Shown: piece after piece, positions 60,111 to 64,000 of the stretch | How the letters are laid out: each line of letters opens with the position of its first letter | Numbering within the stretch: position 1 is the stretch's first letter | Assembly: GCF_037975245.1 (NCBI RefSeq) | Contig: NC_092571.1 | Location: 3,921,001-3,985,000, forward strand | Direction of reading: 5' to 3' | Source of the DNA: Apostichopus japonicus | Lineage: Eukaryota; Echinodermata; Holothuroidea; Aspidochirotida; Stichopodidae | Length of the DNA stretch: 64,000 bases | Program-made: the position numbers and the translations under genes | The notes under the pieces: model-generated | Databases searched by the model: none | What the model saw: only the letters and a program-made list of their open reading frames with translations | Told to the model about the DNA's origin: nothing

Positions 60111-60281
60111 CCTAAATAGCACTCAAAACGGATAATGGTACCAGACGGTACCTGTACGTTGTCTGCTAGATTCATACGATGTCAAAAGGCTAGAACATGC
60201 ACTATAATACTGTTATCAGTCGTCAGTAGGTATATACCACACTCATCTCATATCAGTATTTGTTTCTAATGTCATAACAGG

Positions 60282-60614
60282 CAGTGGCGGAGCGTCCATA
60301 CAGTCAGACGGGGGGGGGGGGGGCGGACTCAAATGGGAAGCTGGCGCCCTATTCAGCTATTCACCACTTTTTACTTATTCGCGATTATTTACTTTTTTAT
60401 TGCGCTCTCATCTACCTATTGACATTTGTCACATTTTGTTGGCGATGACACCTATACCTAAAGGGTCATTTCCGGCGATGTAGGGAGTATCTTTACTCAA
60501 AAGATTTCTGTACGCTCTGCGCCAACCTGTGGTGGCGCTCCGCTTAGATAAAGTCGAAAGCGCCCGTACAGACCTTTCTCACCCCTCTGACCAATATCCC
60601 TAGCTCCGTCACTG
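60282..60614 (+). mobile_element. hAT MITE (CAGTGGCGGAGC), copy E1
   Basis: Ends CAGTGGCGGAGC and, inverted, CAGTGACGGAGC. Left flank ATAACAGG, right flank GCTCCCAA: the two do not match each other but match the flanks of copy E2 crosswise. It lacks a stretch of about 36 bp (CTTCGTTTATCTGCAAATTA region) that E2 has. Confidence 0.9.
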
Positions 60615-63006
60615 GCTCCCAATCTTCTTCCCCGTCAATCCGTCTAGTATCCCCCTCCGCCCCCCCCCCCCCCCTTCCCCAATCGAACCTCGTATGTTAA
60701 AGGAATATCTAATGATTAGAGACACTTATTCTAATGTTAAATCAGCAAAGAGCAAGCAATAATGATTTTATCACTAAGATTTTTTTATTTCTCAGTTACA
60801 CCGTCATTTAACTTCCCACTCAATCTTACACTCCCTGATACTCTTCCATCCCAATGTAGGAAACTTCATCGTTACACGCAGCACGCAACGATCCTTGTTC
60901 TACTTAATTGATCCTTACTGAGTCTTTCAACTTAAAAGCATATTTTTTCCAAATAGATTAGTGAAAGTTACACAGTTTAATAAATTAGAAGCATCTCCTT
61001 GTTAAAGAATTGTATTATCGGCGTATAGTCTTCCGATTAAGCGTAACTTAGGGTTGAAAGAAATCAGTGAGAGCAGGCAGTAATGATATGAACTTACACA
61101 TATATATATTTTCAAATCTCTTATTGAACGAATTATCAGCCCCCTGGTTACATCGTCATTTATCATCCCTCCCCCATCCTGCCCTACCCTTCTTCACCTC
61201 ACACACTCCGCTCTATAGGGTTAAAAGAAATCAGCGAGAGCAGGCAGTAATATAATTTACTTACATTAATGAATTTTTTAAATCTCATTTAGGACAAATT
61301 ATTAGGTCCAAGGGCGGCGGAACCGGGGGGGCACAGGGGGCACGTGCCCCCCCACTTTTCCTCAGGTTAAAAATGTGCCCTTTTTCTACATAAAAATTGC
61401 GGTGTCTCAAGTTAGCAAGAGGCTAGGGAACCAGAATGAACACTCGGGAAGGGCCGTTTCCGGCCATCTGAGGGGTTTGTAAAACCAACAATTTTCTTGT
61501 ACGCTCCGCGCCAACCGATGGTGGCGCTCCGCTCAGATAGTCGTGCATACAACTTTGCAAATCCTAGCTACGCCCCTGAATTATAATGAATCTCTGTGGG
61601 TCACACTCAAAGCTATTTCGAATGGAAAAAAATTGTTAAGATATTAACAAGAAATAAACTCTAATTCGGAAGATTCCTACATTAGCAACTAGCATGATTT
61701 CACCTCATTTTGTCTCAAAAGAAAACTTGTTCCTTGTTTCCCAATTTGCACATTGGATATTGCAGTGCTTGTATGCATATTTTTCTTGAGGGGGGGAGGG
61801 GGAGGGCGTTGATGGAGTGATGTGTATACGCAAATAAGATAATACAATAAGAGTTATAAAGGGTACTAAATATAAGGCTGCATCATTCCAATCGAATTTC
61901 TGCAAAGTGCCCTTTGATGTCGGTGCCCCCCCAGATTAAAAGTGCTTCCGCCGCCCTTGATTAGGTCCCCCTGGTAACATCATTTACCCCCCCCCCCTCA
62001 TTCTCCCCTTCCATTCCTTACAATCACCGCTTCTCTTACACCTAATATATGAGATATCCTCGCAAAGCGTGATGAACTAGGTCCCTCATTTATCTAATGC
62101 GTGGGAGGAACTCGAAACTTTCTTCCTTATCCGCATATTCCAAGCTTTCTCCAAGAAAAGAGTTACAGTACCTATTATACAGATTTTTAAAAATAGCCTC
62201 CATCCTCATAAAACGTGATGATCTATGTCTCTCATTAATCTAAAGCATGGATGAACTACCAACTTTAAGCATATTACAAATGTTTTCCACAAAAGAGCTA
62301 CGGAACCTACTACACACAAATTATGTAAATGTCACTAAACGGCATCCGTAGGGACATCGTTTTTTGGTCCACATTTGAGTTTCCATCATATCTTTAATCT
62401 GCTTTTCATACATATCTTTTATTGTGATTGTTATGATGACCACATCTAAGGACTTTTGAGCCGTATTATTGTATCCAGTGGAATTGTCTTGATGAGATAT
62501 AAAAGGATGAATTTTCCGTACGTTTTCACGGTAGGCCCCTCTGTTCAAGGTCAATGCACGACTATAACATTAGGTCCACTAAGTGCAGATATTGGTCTCC
62601 ATTTGCCACTATTGCAGTAAACCCAACCGAGCAACGTGTCTACGGTGTCTCTTAAAAGACAATATTATTAACAAATTCGAAAAGAATTTTTAATCTCTTT
62701 GGTGTCATTTTAAAAGTATTTCTGATAACATTACGTACAGAATTCTTTTATATGAGAAAGGTTCATATGAGAAACATGACAATGACCGTGATAAAACCAA
62801 TTTCAAGATTACTAGCGATCAATTCGCTCAATTTGTTTCAAAAAATGATTGAAAAGTGATATGAATTCCTCCTCATTCATTCTTTTTATTTGAGCATGTT
62901 GAACGCTTGCGATAACATGTCATTACGAATCATTGCAGACGCTCACCCAAACCGTTAAAAAATACCGTCCCTCTCCCCCCCTTCTCTTCCTACACTGAGC
63001 TCCCAA
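60615..63006. repeat. Degenerate long-unit tandem repeats between the two hAT MITEs
   Basis: Related segments recur: AAATCAGYGAGAGCAGGCAG with CCCCTGGTTACATCGTCATT near 61050 and 61220, a worn version near 60735, and ACGTGATGATCTATGTCTCT with variants near 62068 and 62215. The interval begins and ends with GCTCCCAA. A hAT copy is inserted at 61309-61959. No gene recognised. Confidence 0.65.
61309..61959 (-). mobile_element. hAT non-autonomous element, copy B (inverted relative to copy A)
   Basis: Same family as 52846-53481 in opposite orientation, 651 bp, with CAAGGGCGGCGGAA ends and a perfect 8-bp duplication ATTAGGTC (61301-61308 and 61960-61967). High similarity to copy A points to recent activity. 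Confidence 0.9.
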
Positions 63007-63382
63007 CAGTGGCGGAGCGTCAATACAGTCAGGGGGCGGATGCACCCGCCCCCCCCCCCCCTCATATGGACTGCTGGCGCCCTTTTCAGCTATTTATCAC
63101 TTTTTTTTTACTTATTCGTGATTATTGACTTTTTTATGGCGCTCTCATCTACCTATTGACATTTGTCACATTTTGTTGGCGATGACACCTATTTATTCTT
63201 CGTTTATCTGCAAATTAGCAAGGCCCAGAAAGGGTCATTTCCGGCCATATAGGGAGTATCTTTACTCAAAAGATTTCTGTACGCTCTGCGCCAACCTGTG
63301 GTGGCGCTCCGCTTAGATAAAGTCGAAAGCGCCCATACAGACCATTCTCACCCCTCTTACCAATACCCCTAGCTCCGCCACG
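63007..63382 (+). mobile_element. hAT MITE (CAGTGGCGGAGC), copy E2
   Basis: Same orientation and family as E1. Left flank GCTCCCAA (62999-63006), right flank ATAACAGG (63383-63390). The right end reads GCTCCGCCACG, one base short of the expected CACTG. Confidence 0.9.
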
Positions 63383-63582
63383 ATAACAGGAGTGACTTTC
63401 CATATGTCATTGGTAGGAAATTGCAGGAATTATTGGAATCCTTAATGAAAACTATACGTAGGTAGTCTTGCTTGCGTGGGGATTGAGTTGTGTAGGTGTT
63501 ACACAAAAATGTAGATATGCTTTCTTTATTCTTGTGGAAAGCCGCTTTCACTTTGGTATCAGATAAACCTGTGGTACATGTA

Positions 63583-63780
63583 GTGACGTAGCCAGGATTG
63601 TTCCAGTGGAGGGGTGGGCGCTTGGGGGGGGGGGCTTCACCAATTCCTGGGAGGGCGTCTTGTTACTACCTGAGTGGAGTGCCACCATGGGTTGGCGCTC
63701 AGCGTACGGGAAATTTTCAGCTATAAAGACCTCCTAGATCGTTGGAAATAACACTTCCCAGGCCTTGTAAGCTGCTCTAA
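63583..63780 (+). mobile_element. Fragment of a hAT-like 'GCGTAGCCAGGATT' element
   Basis: GACGTAGCCAGGATTG, a G run, GAGTGCCACCATGGGTTGGC and CAGCGTACGGGAAA correspond to the inner part of 52846-53481 (GCGTAGCCAGGATTTG, GCGCCACCATCGGTTGGCGC). Boundaries not determined. Confidence 0.45.
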
Positions 63781-64000
63781 AGTTTCACAACATCCTTTAT
63801 TTTGAGATCCCCATGTCTTTGATATGGTCATCAAATAGTTTAGAGAAAAAGAAGAAAAAAAAACAATCTGGTAAGTTGCTTTGAAATATCATGACATATC
63901 TCGGCCTATGCGCTATGTCACGTCAGGTTTTTCAGCAACTATAGCCTACTGCCGGTCCGCGGTCGAAGGGTCGTTCATAAGTGGTCATCATGGAGATTCG

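Overview
The window reads as nuclear DNA of a marine invertebrate animal, most likely an echinoderm. Coding exons are short, bounded by GT/AG sites and separated by kilobases of AT-rich intron. The recognisable host families are a short-chain collagen C4-like protein and two immunoglobulin-domain membrane receptors, both abundant in echinoderms. The rest is dense with LINE, SINE, hAT, MITE and CACTx-terminal transposons. Species assignment is inference; no rRNA or mitochondrial marker is present.

Layout. 569-4319 (+): last three exons of a C4-like secreted protein. 7428-13052: transposon 'element 1' with CACTC/CACGC ends, TA target duplication and subterminal repeats; it carries a decayed SAM-domain gene and a nested ISL2EU transposon (8260-10744) with a YqaJ-nuclease remnant and a broken DDE transposase. 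15689-26152 (-): an Ig-transmembrane-kinase-like receptor whose exons keep compatible splice phases but contain one stop and two single-base frameshifts; its introns hold a SINE, a 49-bp minisatellite and hAT copies. 28206-34106: 'element 2', CACTG ends and TA duplication, with a split SAMD3-like gene and a C2H2 zinc-finger ORF. 34280-35260 (-): LINE reverse-transcriptase remnant. 35737-40440 (-): nearly intact LINE with ORF1 and ORF2. 41834-46653 (-): second Ig receptor (four Ig domains plus membrane segment). 46700-64000: no host gene recognised; MITEs, a SINE, a Ty1/copia gag relic, two hAT copies with perfect 8-bp duplications, and an element built on a GGTACC-rich minisatellite.

Two observations stand out. 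First, elements 1 and 2 have different terminal sequences but share architecture: CACT-type ends, TA duplication, subterminal repeats and an inward-reading SAM-domain gene whose first intron is at the same place and phase. The SAMD3-like gene therefore looks like a component of a CACTx transposon group rather than a host gene. Second, two direct copies of one hAT MITE (60282-60614 and 63007-63382) have exchanged target-site duplications: ATAACAGG outside both and GCTCCCAA inside both. Independent insertion cannot produce this; integration of a DNA circle by recombination within the MITE would.

All exon calls come from reading frames, splice motifs and family motifs recalled by eye; no search or alignment program was run.
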